This document shows positions 34,775 through 43,535 of a stretch of DNA of 64,000 nt, piece by piece. The DNA is from Trebonia sp963737285 (GTDB lineage Bacteria; Actinomycetota; Actinomycetes; Streptosporangiales; Streptosporangiaceae): contig CAVTRT010000001.1 of the NCBI GenBank assembly GCA_963737285.1, positions 744,001-808,000 of the forward strand. Reading direction: 5' to 3'. The position numbers and the translations under genes are program-made. The notes under the pieces were generated by a model. It was not told the origin of the DNA, did not search any database, and saw only the letters and a program-made list of their open reading frames with translations. Numbering within the stretch: position 1 is the first letter of the stretch; the number at the start of each line of letters is the position of its first letter.

Positions 34775-35775
34775 GCTGCCCCCTGGTCGCGAAGTTCGGC
34801 CGCCAGCCGGTGCAGGCCTGCCAGGTCGATGCCCTCTGTGATCAGCGGGAGCTCGTAGATCGGCTGTCCCGCCGCGTCAAGCTCGGCCCGCTCCCGGTCC
34901 TGCAAGCCGACTTGCTCGGCGTGCTCGCCTAGCGCGGCCGCCAGGTGCGCCGCAAGGTCCTCGGCGGCTGGCAGCCCGGCGGACCGCAGCGCCTGGGCGA
35001 GGGCCGCCTCGTCCGGCGAAGAAGCCAGTTGCTCGCGCGGCAGCAGCGAGGGCTGCGCCTTGTTGACGAAGATCCCGCCGATCTGGATGCCCTTGATCGC
35101 CCGCAGTTCGGCGATGCCGTCCAGGGTCTCCTGCACTGGCATCTCCTCCAAGGTGCAGACGAAGTGCACGGCAGTCTGAGGGGAGCGGATCACGCTGGAG
35201 ACGGCGTCGGCATGGTTGCGGACCGGCCCGACCTTGGCGAGGTCCGAGACCTCGGCCGTGACGTTAAGGAACCGGCCGATCCGTCCTGTGGGCGGGGCGT
35301 CCATCACGACGGCGTCGTAGGCGTACAAGCCGCCAGTCCGGCGGCGGGTGGCCTCGGTTGCCTTGCCGGTGACCAGGACGTCGGCTAGGCCCGGCGCGAT
35401 CGCGGTCGCGAAGTCCACCATGCCGACCCTGGTCAGGGCCTTGCCTGCGCTGCGCATGCCGTAGAACATCTGGAGGTAGTCAAGCAGCGCACCCTCGGGG
35501 TCGATCGCCAGCGCGTAGACGTCACCGCCGGGCATGCCGGCGTCGCCGTTCCCGCCCTGGCCGATGGCGATCTTCCGCTCGGCGTACGGCAGCGGCGGGC
35601 TGTCGAAGAGCCGGGCGATGCCCTGACGGCCCTCGACCTCGATCAGCAGCACCCTGCGCCGGCTGCTCGCCAGGGCGACTGCCAGGGCGGCCGCTATCGT
35701 TGTCTTCCCGGTACCGCCCTTGCCTGTCACGACGTGCAGCCGCACTCCGTCCCAGTCAGAATCCCTCGCGGTCAT
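34771..35775 (-). CDS. ArsA-like P-loop ATPase (first of pair)
   Basis: The product is 334 residues from ATG 35775. Walker A GKGGTGKTTIAAAL is near residue 18, with LLIEVEGRQG and VVMDAPPTGR as the switch motifs of the ArsA/MinD superfamily. The following gene encodes a paralogue with ATGA overlap. Relatives: mycobacterial Rv3680-type proteins, linked to nutrient or redox stress. It is divergent from the SPFH gene over 143 bases. Confidence 0.88.
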   Translation of the reverse strand: MTARDSDWDGVRLHVVTGKGGTGKTTIAAALAVALASSRRRVLLIEVEGRQGIARLFDSPPLPYAERKIAIGQGGNGDAGMPGGDVYALAIDPEGALLDYLQMFYGMRSAGKALTRVGMVDFATAIAPGLADVLVTGKATEATRRRTGGLYAYDAVVMDAPPTGRIGRFLNVTAEVSDLAKVGPVRNHADAVSSVIRSPQTAVHFVCTLEEMPVQETLDGIAELRAIKGIQIGGIFVNKAQPSLLPREQLASSPDEAALAQALRSAGLPAAEDLAAHLAAALGEHAEQVGLQDRERAELDAAGQPIYELPLITEGIDLAGLHRLAAELRDQGAA

Positions 35776-35918
35776 GCGCTAGTACTTTCCCCGCTACCGT
35801 TCCGTAACATGACGCCCCTTGACTCGCCGAGCGCCCCTACGCGAGGGTACGCCGTGGGAGCACCCAAATACGCCGATCCAGGTAGGCTGGCTGTAGATGC
35901 TAAGGAGGCGACGTCCAC

Positions 35919-36917
35919 ATGGCAGGAGTGGTCGCGCTCATCGTGGTCCTGGTCGTCCTGGCGATAGCCATGGCCAGCCGGTCGTTCAAGGTCGTGCAGC
36001 AGTATGAGGAGGGCATCCTCTTCCGCTGGGGACGGGTTATGCCTGGGGTGCGCGGCCCGGGGCTGCACGCCATCCGGCCGCTCGGTGACCGCATGCAGAA
36101 GGTTAACATGCAGATCATCGCGCTGGCGGTGCCCGCCCAGGATGGCATCACCAGGGACAACGTTTCCGTTCGAGTGGACGCGGTGGTGTACTTCCGCGTT
36201 GTGGACGCGATCAAGGCGACCATCAACGTGCAGGACTACCAGTACGCGATCCTTCAGCAGGCCCAGACCTCGCTGCGGTCGATCATCGGCCAGTCCGAGA
36301 TGGACCAGTTGCTCGCCGAGCGCGACTCGGTCAACCGGGAGCTACGGCGCATCATCGACGAGCCGACTGAGGAGCCGTGGGGCATCCGCGTCGAGCGAGT
36401 TGAGATCAAGGACGTATCGCTGCCGGAGGGCATGAAACGATCCATGTCCCGGCAGGCAGAGGCCGAGCGTGAGCGCCGCGCCCGGATCATCACCGCCGAC
36501 GGCGAGTACCAGGCTTCCAAGCGGCTGGCGGCCGCCGCCAACGTTATGGCCCGCGACCCTGCCGCGCTGCAACTGCGCTTGCTGCAGACGGTCGTGGAGG
36601 TGGCGGGCGAGAAGAACTCGACGCTCGTCATGCCGGTCCCCGTGGAGCTGCTGCGCTTCTTCGACCGGGCGGCGGCCGGCGCCGCAACTGGGGCGCACCC
36701 GGCGACCGATCTCAACGAGGAGCCTGCCGACCTCGGTGACGCCGAGGTAGCGGCCGCCGAGGCGGCGATCGCGCCCCCGCTGGTTCCGGAGATCGGCGAG
36801 GTGCCCGTCCCTGAGGTGCCCGAGCTCGCGGCCTCCGCCACGTCCGCCGACGAGGAAGCGGAGCGCCCGACCGTTCGGACGTCACCCCCGCAGGCCACAG
36901 GAGCTGAGAAGCGCTGA
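35919..36917 (+). CDS. SPFH/Band 7 domain protein (slipin-like)
   Basis: The product is 332 residues from ATG 35919 behind AAGGAGG. One N-terminal membrane segment (residues 3-19) precedes a Band 7 domain (FKVVQQYEEGILFRWGRVMP, GPGLHAIRPLGDRM, RVEIKDVSLPEGMKRSM). An acidic Ala/Pro-rich tail of about 80 residues ends it. Slipins scaffold membrane microdomains, often with a NfeD partner; none is adjacent here. Confidence 0.88.
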   Translation: MAGVVALIVVLVVLAIAMASRSFKVVQQYEEGILFRWGRVMPGVRGPGLHAIRPLGDRMQKVNMQIIALAVPAQDGITRDNVSVRVDAVVYFRVVDAIKATINVQDYQYAILQQAQTSLRSIIGQSEMDQLLAERDSVNRELRRIIDEPTEEPWGIRVERVEIKDVSLPEGMKRSMSRQAEAERERRARIITADGEYQASKRLAAAANVMARDPAALQLRLLQTVVEVAGEKNSTLVMPVPVELLRFFDRAAAGAATGAHPATDLNEEPADLGDAEVAAAEAAIAPPLVPEIGEVPVPEVPELAASATSADEEAERPTVRTSPPQATGAEKR

Positions 36918-36976
36918 CGCGGTCGGGGAAGGCACAGCCGCAGAGGTTTCCGCAGCCGGACTAGTAATGTTCGGTT

Positions 36977-37132
36977 ATGCAAAAGTGGGAGTACGTAACG
37001 GTTCCGCTGCTGGTCCACGCGACCAAGCAGATCCTGGACAACTGGGGCGATGACGGCTGGGAGCTGGTCGCCATCGTCCCAGGCCCGAACTCTGAGCAAC
37101 TCGTCGCCTACATGAAGCGGCCTAAGGCATGA
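36977..37132 (+). CDS. DUF4177 small protein
   Basis: The product is 51 residues: MQKWEYVTVPLLVHATKQIL at the start, then NWGDDGWELVAIVPG, the hallmark of DUF4177. It is short but conserved across actinobacteria beside the RidA/NUDIX genes. A GC-rich palindrome (GGAGGCGCCGCCTCC, at about 37201-37215) follows it. Function unknown. Confidence 0.8.
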   Translation: MQKWEYVTVPLLVHATKQILDNWGDDGWELVAIVPGPNSEQLVAYMKRPKA

Positions 37133-37256
37133 GTGAGCCTAGGGGCGCGGTGATGCCTGGACTGAGCGGAGCGACCGAGGGACCAGGGAGCGCAGTGAGG
37201 GGAGGCGCCGCCTCCCCAGGCGCCCCGCAGCGAGCGGGAAGCGAGGCGTAGACGCG

Positions 37257-37727
37257 ATGACTACCCATTCGCAGCGGCTTTCCGAGCTGGGCCTGACCCT
37301 GCCGCCAGTGGCCGCGCCGGTCGCGGCCTACGTCCCCGCGGTGCGCACGGGGACCTACGTCTACACCTCCGGCCAGCTGCCGCTGATCGAAGGCAAGCTG
37401 CAGCGCACCGGCAAGGTCGGTGACGACGTGGCTCCCGAGGAAGGCGTGGTGCTCGCCCGGGTGGCGGCGCTGAACGCGCTAGCCGCCGTGGCCTCGGTCG
37501 CCGGGAGCCTGGACGCGATCATCGCGATCGTCAAGGTGACTTGCTTCGTGTCGAGCGCCCCTGGCTTCACCGGGCAGGCCCAGGTCGCCAACGGCGCGAG
37601 CGAGCTACTCATCGACGTTCTTGGAGACGCCGGCCGCCACGCCCGCAGCGCGGTGGGCATGGCGGTGCTGCCGCTCGACTCGCCGGTCGAGGTCGAGATC
37701 ATCGCCGAAGTGGCCGCAGCACAGTGA
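37257..37727 (+). CDS. RidA (YjgF/YER057c/UK114) family protein
   Basis: The product is 156 residues from ATG 37257. YVPAVRTGTYVYTSGQLPLI and the C-terminal LPLDSPVEVEIIAEV match the RidA fold. It lacks the N-terminal extension seen in long forms. Canonical RidA hydrolyses reactive enamines from PLP enzymes, but the catalytic Arg is not obvious in this subfamily, so the activity is uncertain. Its stop lies inside a 20-base tandem repeat that leads to the NUDIX gene. Confidence 0.85.
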   Translation: MTTHSQRLSELGLTLPPVAAPVAAYVPAVRTGTYVYTSGQLPLIEGKLQRTGKVGDDVAPEEGVVLARVAALNALAAVASVAGSLDAIIAIVKVTCFVSSAPGFTGQAQVANGASELLIDVLGDAGRHARSAVGMAVLPLDSPVEVEIIAEVAAAQ

Positions 37728-37788
37728 GCGAGCGGGCAGCACAGTGAGCGAGCGGGCAGCACAGTGAGCGAGCGGGCAGCACAGTGAG
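37716..37788 (+). repeat. 20-base tandem repeat spanning a gene junction
   Basis: The unit GCAGCACAGTGAGCGAGCGG is repeated 3.65 times without mismatch. It begins inside the last RidA codons, supplies that gene's TGA, and ends at the GTG of the NUDIX gene. Every unit carries GTGAGCGAG, a potential start and stop. Unit number could change by slippage. Confidence 0.9.
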
Positions 37789-38653
37789 GATTCAGCTCAA
37801 GTGGCTTGACGACAAGCTGGCGAAGCGGATTGCCGACATCGCGGCGGGCGAGCTTGAGCCGACTGCCTCCAGGAACGCCGCGACCGTGATGGTCGTCCGC
37901 GACGCGCCGGCCGGCGGGGTCGAGGTCTTGATGCTGAGGCGCCCGGTTTCGATGCAGTTCGCCGGGGGCGCCTACGTGTTCCCCGGCGGCTCGGTCGACA
38001 CCGCTGACTTTGGCAAGGATGGCGAGGCTCAGGCGAAGGTCGCCTGGCAGGGGCCATCGGCGCAGGAGTTCGGTCAGCGGCTTGGCACGACGCCCGAGCT
38101 TGCCCGGGCCCTGGTCTGCGCCGCCGTCCGGGAAACATTCGAAGAAGCCGGAGTGCTGCTTGCCGGAACCCCAGACGGAACCCCAGACGGGGCCGTCGTC
38201 GTGCCGGAAGGGCCGGACTGGGAGGCGGACCGGGCGGCCCTTTGCCAGGGCACGGTCACCCTCGCTGAGCTGCTCGTCCGCCGTGGCCTGGTGCTCCGCG
38301 CCGAGCTGCTGACTGCCTGGGCGCGCTGGATTACCCCGCTGGCCGAGCCGAAGCGCTTCGACGCCTGGTTCTTCGCCGCCGTGCTCCCGGCTGGCCAGCG
38401 GGCGACTGCGCATGCGGCCGAAGCGGACAAGATCATCTGGGTACGCCCCGATGACGCCCTTAACGCGGCACGAAGGGGCGAGATGAGCCTGCTGCCGCCG
38501 ACGGCTACCACCCTCGGCGAGCTCACGCTCGCCGCCGGGGTGGCCGACATCCTCGGCCATCCGCGACAGGTTGCTCCGATCCAGCCTGTCCTGGTCAATG
38601 AGGATGGTCAGGCATGGCTGGAACTGCCCGACGGCACTGGGTACCCGCTATGA
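37784..38653 (+). CDS. NUDIX hydrolase, NUDT19-like with inserted segment
   Basis: The product is 289 residues from GTG 37784. YVFPGGSVDTADF and the box RETFEEAGVLL are separated by a 40-residue insert, as in NUDT7/19-like hydrolases of CoA derivatives or nucleotides. A short TPDGTPDG duplication sits after the NUDIX box. It overlaps the following MBL gene by ATGA, so both belong to one operon. The substrate cannot be told from sequence. Confidence 0.85.
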   Translation: MRIQLKWLDDKLAKRIADIAAGELEPTASRNAATVMVVRDAPAGGVEVLMLRRPVSMQFAGGAYVFPGGSVDTADFGKDGEAQAKVAWQGPSAQEFGQRLGTTPELARALVCAAVRETFEEAGVLLAGTPDGTPDGAVVVPEGPDWEADRAALCQGTVTLAELLVRRGLVLRAELLTAWARWITPLAEPKRFDAWFFAAVLPAGQRATAHAAEADKIIWVRPDDALNAARRGEMSLLPPTATTLGELTLAAGVADILGHPRQVAPIQPVLVNEDGQAWLELPDGTGYPL

Positions 38654-39438
38654 ACGTCATTGACGGGTCGGGGACGCCGCGGGCCGTTTGCGTTCTGGCC
38701 CCTAACCCATCTCCCATGACCCTGGACGGGACCAATACGTGGCTGGTCGCCGAGCCAGGGTCGGCGGCGGTGATCGTGATCGACCCAGGCCCGCAGCACG
38801 AGGGGCACCTACGGCGGGTCCTGGCGGCGGCCACCGCCGGTGACCGGCGAGTGGCCCAGATCGTGCTGACGCACGGGCATCGCGACCACGCGGAGGGCGC
38901 GGCCACGTTCGCCGCCGTCAGCGGCGCCCCGGTCGCCGCGCTGGACCCCGCGCACCGGCTTGGCAGCGAGGGGCTGGTCTCCGGTGACGTCCTGACGGCC
39001 GCTGGCTGCGAGTTGCGGGTGGTCGCGACGCCCGGGCACTCCGCTGACTCGGTCAGCCTGGTGCTGTCGGCCGACGGTGCGCTGCTGACCGGCGACACCG
39101 TACTCGGCCGCGGCACGACCGTGATCGGCCGCGATGGCGGCCTCGGGCAGTACTTGCGGACGCTCGATGAGCTGCGTGCGCTGGCCGACGCGGTTCCGCT
39201 CCGGACGCTGCTGCCAGGCCACGGGCCATTGCTTGACGACCCGATCGGGGTTCTCGACTACTACATCGCCCACCGCAGGGAGCGGCTGGATCAGGTGCGC
39301 TCCGCGCTAGGGGCCGGTGCCCGGACCCCGGCTGAGGTCGTGGCCATCGTCTACGCGGAGGTCGACAAGTCGCTGTGGCCCGCGGCCGAGTTGTCGGTCC
39401 GCGCCCAGCTGGAGTACCTGCGAAGCCAGCAGCGCTGA
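38650..39438 (+). CDS. metallo-beta-lactamase fold hydrolase
   Basis: The product is 262 residues from ATG 38650, overlapping the NUDIX stop. The metal motif THGHRDHAEGA is intact, followed by TPGHSADS, LTGDTVL and LLPGHGPLL. A C-terminal winged-helix-like cap (RTPAEVVAIVYAE) matches LACTB2-type hydrolases, some of which cut RNA or thioesters. Its 3' end overlaps the antisense end of the Crp-type gene by 131 bases. Confidence 0.87.
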   Translation: MNVIDGSGTPRAVCVLAPNPSPMTLDGTNTWLVAEPGSAAVIVIDPGPQHEGHLRRVLAAATAGDRRVAQIVLTHGHRDHAEGAATFAAVSGAPVAALDPAHRLGSEGLVSGDVLTAAGCELRVVATPGHSADSVSLVLSADGALLTGDTVLGRGTTVIGRDGGLGQYLRTLDELRALADAVPLRTLLPGHGPLLDDPIGVLDYYIAHRRERLDQVRSALGAGARTPAEVVAIVYAEVDKSLWPAAELSVRAQLEYLRSQQR

Positions 39439-40155
39439 GAGGACCCCGGGGATTGGCTTGTATCCCCCGGATAACCTGGCGCGCTTGCGGAGCCGCTCAG
39501 CGTCCAGGATGAGGACCGAGCGGGCGGAGATCTGGAGCCAGCCGCGCGCCGCGAAGTCAGCGAGCGCCTTGTTGACGGTCTCCCTGGAAGCCCCGACCAG
39601 CTGGGCGAGCTCCTCCTGGGTCAGGTCGTGGTGCACGTGCAGCCCGTCGGCTTCCTTGCTGCCAAAGCGGTCGGCTAGGTCAAGCAGGTTCTTCGCGACC
39701 CGGCCAGGGACATCGGTGAACACAAGGTCGGCCATCACGTCGTTCGCCCGGCGCAACCGCTGCGCGAGCGCGCGGAGCATGTGCAGCGAGACCTCCGGCC
39801 GATCCCTGAGCCACGGCGTCAGGGCCTCGTGCTTGAGCGAGGCCAGCACCGCGTCGGTCACGGCGCTCGCTGTCGACGTCCGGGGCCTAGGGTCAAAGAG
39901 GGACAACTCGCCGAACATCTCGCCCGGTCCGATGACGCTGAGCAGGTTCTCCCTGCCGTCCGACGCGGCGCGCGTCAGCTTCATCTTCCCCTCAAGCACC
40001 ACGTACAGGGCGTCACCGTCCTCGCCCTCGCTGAACAGGTGCTCGCCACGGGATAGCTTGACTTCTGCCATCTGACGCCGGAGCGTGCGGGCGCCTTCGT
40101 CATCAAGAGCATCGAACAGGGGCGCCTTCTTCAGCACTCCTTCGGCGTTATCCAC
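39307..40155 (-). CDS. Crp/Fnr-family transcriptional regulator with extended C-terminus
   Basis: The product is 282 residues from GTG 40155, four bases after AAGGAGG. A cyclic-nucleotide-binding domain (FSEGEDGDALYVVLEGKMKL, GEMFGELSLFDPRPRTSTAS) precedes a Crp helix-turn-helix (LTQEELAQLVGASRETVNKA). Family members end near RLRKRAR, at residue 227 here; this copy has lost its stop and reads 55 more residues antisense to the MBL gene. It is probably the GlxR/Crp-like global regulator binding cAMP. Divergent from the TPR gene across about 360 bases. Confidence 0.88.
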   Translation of the reverse strand: MDNAEGVLKKAPLFDALDDEGARTLRRQMAEVKLSRGEHLFSEGEDGDALYVVLEGKMKLTRAASDGRENLLSVIGPGEMFGELSLFDPRPRTSTASAVTDAVLASLKHEALTPWLRDRPEVSLHMLRALAQRLRRANDVMADLVFTDVPGRVAKNLLDLADRFGSKEADGLHVHHDLTQEELAQLVGASRETVNKALADFAARGWLQISARSVLILDAERLRKRARLSGGYKPIPGVLSALLASQVLQLGADRQLGRGPQRLVDLRVDDGHDLSRGPGTGP

Positions 40156-40513
40156 CGGTCCTCCTTGTTACATGCACTGTCATTAATAGTGTGAACGATG
40201 CGGTGGCGTGCTCTGATCGTGGCATCAACGTATGGCCCGGGCGCTGGTCGGCACTAGTGGTCTGCTAGTTGCGTGGCTTCTGAGGCCAGATCATCTACGT
40301 TACGTGCTGTACTGATTACCCAAAGAGATGGGGGGTAACGGCCGCCGGCTGGCCGGAACTCGCAGGGTGCCCCAGTCCGCTGACTAGTCACTGCTAGCCA
40401 GGCGAGGAAGCACGGACAAATAGTGTCGTTTAGTATCTTGCTAGCTACATCGTGTTATGAGACGATCTTCGCGTGGGCCGCTAGGCGTGGTTAACCGTGG
40501 AGAGGTCCCTGGC
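40156..40513. promoter_or_regulatory. divergent crp/TPR intergenic region
   Basis: There is no gene in this 358-base gap. It contains AT-richer patches near 40180-40200 and 40425-40460 that should hold the two promoters. I could not find a clear palindromic Crp site. Confidence 0.35.
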
Positions 40514-41410
40514 ATGTTCAAGGTCCGGCTGAAGCCGTCGGAGCAGGGCAAGCTAGAGCGGCGCTATGAGTTTCACCTCAGTGAGGCGGTGCGAGCCGCG
40601 CTGCTCGGCGATCATGAGAAGGCGGCGAAGCATTCCCGCACGGCACTGGCGATAAGCCGCGAGCTGTACGTCGGCGCGCGCGATCCCGCTCGGCAACGGG
40701 CCGGGCTCGCCGCCGCCCTGGCCGACAGCGCACGGTATCAGCGTGCCCTGCAGGCCGTGGAGTCGCTCACGGAGTCAGCGGGTCACTACGCGGCGCTGGC
40801 CGTCGCCGAGCCGAGCCGCTATGAGGTGGAGCGGATTGACGTCCTCGTTCGGGTCGCGCTCACGGCCGACGAGGAGGGCAACACCCGGGACGCCATCAGG
40901 CTGCTGCGCGAGGTCGTCGACATGTACCGGAAGGTCACCGCGGCGGACCCGGCAGCCCGGGACGCCGGGCTGGCCAGGGCCTGCTTTCACCTAGGCCGGT
41001 GCCTGCTGCACGCGGGCGAGGTGGCCGACGGCCTGGCCTACACGGACACCGGCCTGCGGGCCGCGCAGGACGCGCTCGGCGACCTGCCGATGCCCGCCGG
41101 CTGCACTGCCTGCCGCCCGGAAGGCAATGAGCAGGGCTGGCTGGCGCAAGCCCCCCGAGCCGTCCAGGTGCTGGCTCCCGACTGGGTGGCGGCGGCCACC
41201 CGCGCGATGGTGCTACACGCCGCGGCCGGCCAGTGGCCCGCCGCGGCGAACGCCGCGGCGGCGGCTGTCAGGGTGTCCGATGGCCTTGCCGCGCTCGGTA
41301 ACGAGGAGTGCGGAAAAAAGCACTCGACCACCATCGCCCACGCACGAGTAGTCGCGGTCGGCGCCTGCTGTAGCGTGCCTCAGGCCTCGTGGGCCTCGGT
41401 CTCCACGTAG
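40514..41410 (+). CDS. TPR-repeat protein
   Basis: The product is 298 residues from ATG 40514, eight bases after GGAGAGG. Several tetratricopeptide-like helices are visible (AVRAALLGDHEKAAKHSRTA, DAIRLLREVVDMYRKVTAAD, ACFHLGRCLLHAGEVADGLA). It is soluble, with no signal peptide. The last 31 bases overlap the convergent pyrophosphatase gene, and the final residues look like read-through. A scaffold for protein contacts is likely; no partner is known. Confidence 0.75.
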   Translation: MFKVRLKPSEQGKLERRYEFHLSEAVRAALLGDHEKAAKHSRTALAISRELYVGARDPARQRAGLAAALADSARYQRALQAVESLTESAGHYAALAVAEPSRYEVERIDVLVRVALTADEEGNTRDAIRLLREVVDMYRKVTAADPAARDAGLARACFHLGRCLLHAGEVADGLAYTDTGLRAAQDALGDLPMPAGCTACRPEGNEQGWLAQAPRAVQVLAPDWVAAATRAMVLHAAAGQWPAAANAAAAAVRVSDGLAALGNEECGKKHSTTIAHARVVAVGACCSVPQASWASVST

Positions 41411-41877
41411 CGCTTGCGGGAGACCTCGATTTCCGCCTCGGCGGCCGCGCGATCAACCCAGCGGGCACCCTCGACCGACTTGCCCGGCTCCAGGTCCTTG
41501 TAGACCTCGAAGAAATGCTGGATCTCCAGTCGCTCGAACTCGGGCACGTGGTGAATGTCACGCAGGTGCTCCCAGCGAGGATCCTTCGCCGGTACGCAAA
41601 GGATCTTGTCGTCCGGGCCCTTCTCGTCGGTCATGTGGAACATGCCGATGACGCGAGCGGTGATCAGGCAGCCGGGGAACGTCGGCTCCTCAAGGAGCAC
41701 CATGGCGTCCAGGGGGTCGCCGTCGCCGCCCAGCGTCTCATCGATGAAGCCGTAGTCAGCGGGGTACCTAGTCGAGGTGAACAGCATCCGGTCCAGCCTG
41801 ATCCGGCCCGTCTCGTGGTCCACCTCATACTTGTTCCGCTGTCCCTTGGGGATCTCGATGACGACTTCTACGTCCAT
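41380..41877 (-). CDS. ppa: inorganic pyrophosphatase
   Basis: The product is 165 residues of the soluble family I enzyme. Metal ligands appear in DGDPLDAMVLLEEP, with KYEVDHETG and RYPADYGFIDETLG as conserved flanks. The enzyme hydrolyses pyrophosphate to drive biosynthesis in the cytoplasm. Length is normal for actinobacteria (about 160-170). It is transcribed divergently from dacB. Confidence 0.96.
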   Translation of the reverse strand: MDVEVVIEIPKGQRNKYEVDHETGRIRLDRMLFTSTRYPADYGFIDETLGGDGDPLDAMVLLEEPTFPGCLITARVIGMFHMTDEKGPDDKILCVPAKDPRWEHLRDIHHVPEFERLEIQHFFEVYKDLEPGKSVEGARWVDRAAAEAEIEVSRKRYVETEAHEA

Positions 41878-41972
41878 GTCACTCCGATGCGATAGTTAGT
41901 GATTTACTCCATTGTCGCCGGTCGTGTGGTAGCGACCGGCGGAAGGGGAGTACCAGAAGGGGGTGGTGTGAG

Positions 41973-43467
41973 GTGCGACGTAACCGGGGTCCCCGGCTCG
42001 CCGCCCTGGCGACGCTGGTGCTGGTGAACGTATTCACGCTAGCCGCCGGGGTGGTCGTGGCGCACATGCTGCCACCGCGACTCGCCCGCCTGAAGATACC
42101 GGTCGCCGCGTCCGGCGGGCCGGTGATCACGGCCAGCCCAGTGCTCCCGGCCGCGATGCCTGCTTCCGGTTCGTCCGGTGCCGGCTCGTCCGCGTCCAGC
42201 GGGAGCGGCACCAGCCTGAGCTCCGCCATGGCGCCCACGGCGGCCGGCCTGGCGAGCCTGATCGCCAGCCAGATGCCCGCCAGCCAGGTCGGCCCCGGTG
42301 CCGGCGTCCTGATTGGCGACGCGGCCACGGGGAAGGTGCTGTACTCCGAGAAAGCCGACGCCCTGGCCACGCCCGCCTCCACGACGAAGCTCGTGACCGC
42401 CGTCGCCGCCCTTGCCGTCCTGGGGCCGCAGGCGCACTTCACCACCAGCGTCAAGCAGGTGCCAGGCGGCATCGTGCTCGTCGGCGGAGGAGACCCGACA
42501 CTCGCGGTTAATAGCTATCCCCCCTCCGACTACCCGCAGCCGGCCACGCTGGCGTCGCTCGCGGCCAAGACGGCGGCGGCGCTCAAGGCCGCCGGCCACA
42601 GGTCCGTGCAGATAGGCTACGACACCTCGCTCTACAGCGGGCCTGGCTTGGCCCCAGGATGGAGCAGTAGCCTGGTCAGCTCGGGAAATGTGACCCCTAT
42701 CACCTCGCTGGAAGCCGACCAGGGGCGGCTGACGACGGCGGGCACCCTGCAGGACTCCGACGACCCGACCAACTACGACCCGCGGACGATGGACCCGGCC
42801 GGCGTGACCGCACAGGCCTTCGCCACCTTGCTTGGCGGGGACGGCATCACCGTCAGCAGCCCGCACCCGGCCACCGCCCCTGCCGGGGCACCCGCGATCG
42901 CCCAGGTGACCTCACCGACGCTGGCCTCGATCGTGGAGCAGATGCTGCAGGAGAGCAACAACGTCATCGCCGAGAATCTCGCCCGGCATGTAGCGATCGC
43001 GACCGGGCGGCCGGCGACGTTCAGCGGTGCCGCGGGCGCGGTAATCGCCGAGATCCGGCGGCTTGGCGTGACGACGCCGATCAGCTTGGTGGATGACAGC
43101 GGGCTGTCGCCGGATGACGGGATCGCTCCGGCGACGCTGGTGGCAGTGCTGGCGGTGGCCGCGCGCGACCCGCGAGTCCGGGCCGTCATCACCGGGCTGC
43201 CGGTGGCCGGGTTCACCGGGACCCTATCTCCGGGCAACAGCGTCTTCGGCGGGATCAGCGGCACGGCCAGGGGCGTGGTCCGCGCCAAGACCGGCAACCT
43301 GAGCAGCGTGGCCACCCTGGCTGGCCTCGTCGTCGACAGCGACGGCCGGCTGCTGATCTTCGCGCTCATGGCACCCCGGGCGGCCGATGTCGGAGGCGTC
43401 CCGGTCACCGCGGCCAACGCGCTCGACTCCACGGCCGCCGGCCTTGCGGCCTGTGGCTGCCAGTTAA
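41973..43467 (+). CDS. dacB: D-alanyl-D-alanine carboxypeptidase/endopeptidase (PBP4)
   Basis: GTG 41973 starts a membrane or signal segment (LAALATLVLVNVFTLAAGVV). The active site has ASTTK (SxxK), ESNN (SxN) and RAKTG (KTG), with the long domain II insert between them as in peptidase S13. It trims peptidoglycan peptides outside the cell. The expected stop after AACGCQ is out of frame: TTAA at 43464-43467 holds TAA one base off. The frame therefore runs on into the next gene. One extra T is the simplest explanation. Confidence 0.85.
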
Positions 43468-43535
43468 CGGGGGCGGCTCGTAATAGTTGCCCGCCGGTAG
43501 TGCCCTCAGTGTCGGCCAGCACGTACGGTAGAGGA

